Of a stretch of DNA of 64,000 nt, positions 62,027 to 64,000 are shown one piece after another (the stretch's first letter is position 1; every line of letters begins with the position of its first letter). This DNA is from Auanema rhodensis (lineage: Eukaryota > Nematoda > Chromadorea > Rhabditida > Rhabditidae). The notes beneath the pieces are model-generated. The model saw only the letters and a program-made list of their open reading frames with translations, did no database searches and was not told the DNA's origin. The translations under genes and the position numbers were made by a program. The stretch lies in assembly GCA_964057225.1 (NCBI GenBank), contig CAXKVF010000073.1, positions 1,116,001-1,180,000 of the forward strand, given 5' to 3'.

Positions 62027-64000
62027 TCTTTCACGTGAAGCGAGTTACATACCAAGTGCACATCACGTGTACATTTAATTAGCATAAATTAAAGTTCACG
62101 TAAATTTCAAAGTCATGGTTACCATGAACCAATATCAATAAAAATTTGTTTTTAGACTAATATGGACATGGGGAATCTAATTTTGAAAACCGCATCTCTT
62201 TATCTTTCACGTGAAGCGAGTTACATACCAAGTGCACATCACGTGTACATTTAATTAGCATAAATTAAAGTTCACGTAAATTTCAAAGTCATGGTTACCA
62301 TGAAGCAATATCAATAAAAATTTGTTTTTAGACTAATATGGACATGGGGAATCTAATTTTGAAAACCGCATCTCTTTATCTTTCACGTGAAGCGAGTTAC
62401 ATACCAAGTGCACATCACGTGTACATTTAATTAGCATAAATTAAAGTTCACGTAAATTTCAAAGTCATGGTTACCATGAAGCAATATCAATAAAAATTTG
62501 TTTTTAGACTAATATGGACATGGGGAATCTAATTTTGAAAACCGCATCTCTTTATCTTTCACGTGAAGCGAGTTACATACCAAGTGCACATCACGTGTAC
62601 ATTTAATTAGCATAAATTAAAGTTCACGTAAATTTCAAAGTCATGGTTACCATGCACCAATATCAATAAAAATTTGTTTTTAGACTAATATGGACATGGG
62701 GAATCTAATTTTGAAAACCGCATCTCTTTATCTCTCACGTGAAGCGAGTTACATACCAAGTGCACATCACGTGTACATTTAATTAGCATAAATTAAAGTT
62801 CACGTAAATTTCAAAGTCATGGTTACCATGAACCAATATCAATAAAAATTTGTTTTTAGACTAATATGGACATGGGGAATCTAATTTTGAAAACCGCATC
62901 TCTTTATCTTTCACGTGAAGCGAGTTACATACCAAGTGCACATCACGTGTACATTTAATTAGCATAAATTAAAGTTCACGTAAATTTCAAAGTCATGGTT
63001 ACCATGAACCAATATCAATAAAAATTTGTTTTTAGACTAATATGGACATGGGGAATCTAATTTTGAAAACCGCATCTCTTTATCTTTCACGTGAAGCGAG
63101 TTACATACCAAGTGCACATCACGTGTACATTTAATTAGCATAAATTAAAGTTCACGTAAATTTCAAAGTCATGGTTACCATGAAGCAATATCAATAAAAA
63201 TTTGTTTTTAGACTAATATGGACATGGGGAATCTAATTTTGAAAACCGCATCTCTTTATCTTTCACGTGAAGCGAGTTACATACCAAGTGCACATCACGT
63301 GTACATTTAATTAGCATAAATTAAAGTTCACGTAAATTTCAAAGTCATGGTTACCATGAAGCAATATCAATAAAAATTTGTTTTTAGACTAATATGGACA
63401 TGGGGAATCTAATTTTGAAAACCGCATCTCTTTATCTTTCACGTGAAGCGAGTTACATACCAAGTGCACATCACGTGTACATTTAATTAGCATAAATTAA
63501 AGTTCACGTAAATTTCAAAGTCATGGTTACCATGAAGCAATATCAATAAAAATTTGTTTTTAGACTAATATGGACATGGGGAATCTAATTTTGAAAACCG
63601 CATCTCTTTATCTTTCACGTGAAGCGAGTTACATACCAAGTGCACATCACGTGTACATTTAATTAGCATAAATTAAAGTTCACGTAAATTTCAAAGTCAT
63701 GGTTACCATGCACCAATATCAATAAAAATTTGTTTTTACACTAATATGGACATGGGGAATCTAATTTTGAAAACCGCATCTCTTTATCTTTCACGTGAAG
63801 CGAGTTACATACCAAGTGCACATCACGTGTACATTTAATTAGCATAAATTAAAGTTCACGTAAATTTCAAAGTCATGGTTACCATGAACCAATATCAATA
63901 AAAATTTGTTTTGAGACTAATATGGACATGGGGAATCTAATTTTGAAAACCGCATCTCTTTATCTTTCACGTGAAGCGAGTTACATACCAAGTGCACATC
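62027..64000 (+). repeat. 14-monomer unit, second copy, cut by the window edge
   Basis: The markers reappear at 62,731, 63,735 and 63,909. Eleven full monomers and 38 bases of the twelfth are visible before the window ends at 64,000, so the copy presumably continues outside. Confidence 0.86.
63963..64000 (+). repeat. Partial monomer at the right edge
   Basis: The first 38 bases of a unit, identical to the consensus up to TGCACATC. The array continues beyond the right edge of the window. Confidence 0.92.

Larger units (their letters stand above)
1..64000 (+). repeat. 176-bp satellite DNA array, 364 complete head-to-tail units
   Basis: The full window is one tandem array. Phasing on TCTTTCACGT gives unit starts at 11, 187, 363, 539, 715 and so on, to 63963, at 176-bp steps. 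The total length fits 364 units after allowing for six 157-bp units and a net +2 from single-base indels. All units share one orientation, and most differ from their neighbours at only a few positions. Base composition is about 33% G+C. Satellites of 150-180 bp, close to one nucleosome plus linker, are typical of plant and many animal centromeres, so a centromeric or pericentromeric location is the favoured inference. I see no 17-bp CENP-B box. I do not recognise the monomer as a named family. No gene, transposon or inversion interrupts it. Confidence 0.97.
57451..64000 (+). repeat. Zone F: near-homogeneous region ending in a 14-monomer duplication
   Basis: From here most units are the plain consensus, differing mainly at the 101-103 triplet (AAC, CAC or AAG). 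Barcodes of zones A-D such as G147C, T90C, C167T, A116C, G43C and G156 are essentially absent. Scattered private substitutions remain, for example ACCTCAT near 57,615, AAATTGAAG near 58,217 and AGCATTAATT near 58,914. This is the most uniform part of the window. Confidence 0.82.

Noticed and set aside
1-64000. CRISPR array
   Set aside because: The regular period could suggest one, but there are no variable spacers. The entire 176-bp unit repeats, units are much longer than CRISPR repeats, and no cas genes are present.
1-64000. Inverted segments or a transposon insertion
   Set aside because: Every unit reads in the same direction, and unit starts keep phase through the whole window apart from the listed small length changes.

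Overview
The whole window is one uninterrupted head-to-tail array of a short AT-rich tandem repeat. The basic unit is 176 bp, about one-third G+C (59 of 176 bases in the first full copy). Every unit lies in the same orientation. Phasing units on the start of TCTTTCACGT (first at 11, last at 63963) fits 364 complete units: 358 of 175-177 bp and six shortened ones of 157 bp, with a 10-bp partial unit on the left and a 38-bp partial unit on the right. I found no protein gene, RNA gene, transposon, inverted segment or unique sequence. The window looks like the interior of a satellite DNA megablock in a eukaryotic nuclear genome. The near-nucleosomal period, high homogeneity and higher-order structure suggest centromeric or pericentromeric DNA. 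A flowering plant is my best guess, because 150-180 bp satellites are common at plant centromeres, but I do not recognise the monomer and cannot name a species. An animal or subtelomeric origin is not excluded.

The information in the array lies in a limited set of recurring point variants, which act as barcodes for monomer types. Read by these barcodes it falls into zones. Zone A (1-13,467) has the shortened 157-bp units and two long related blocks (about 2.1-8.2 kb and 8.2-13.5 kb). Zone B (13,468-28,930) is dominated by a block of about 5 kb present twice, 8.6-8.8 kb apart. Zone C (28,931-34,217) is built from four- and five-monomer modules. Zone D (34,218-43,721) has a thirteen-monomer unit in direct tandem. 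Zone E (43,722-57,450) has nested 13/15-monomer and ten-monomer duplications, with 1-bp indels as clonal tags. Zone F (57,451-64,000) is the most uniform and ends in a fourteen-monomer tandem duplication.

The zones record repeated segmental duplication, local expansion and shuffling, including apparent exchange inside single monomers. Each monomer carries conserved short dyads (TTCACGTGAA, ATCACGTG, CATGGTTACCATG) and three TCACGT motifs spaced 32 and 33 bp apart. These are the only candidate protein-binding or structural elements I can see. The few 60-codon open frames on the minus strand arise from one substitution that removes a recurrent stop codon, and I do not regard them as genes. All unit boundaries and offsets were read by eye from the sequence; no alignment was run.
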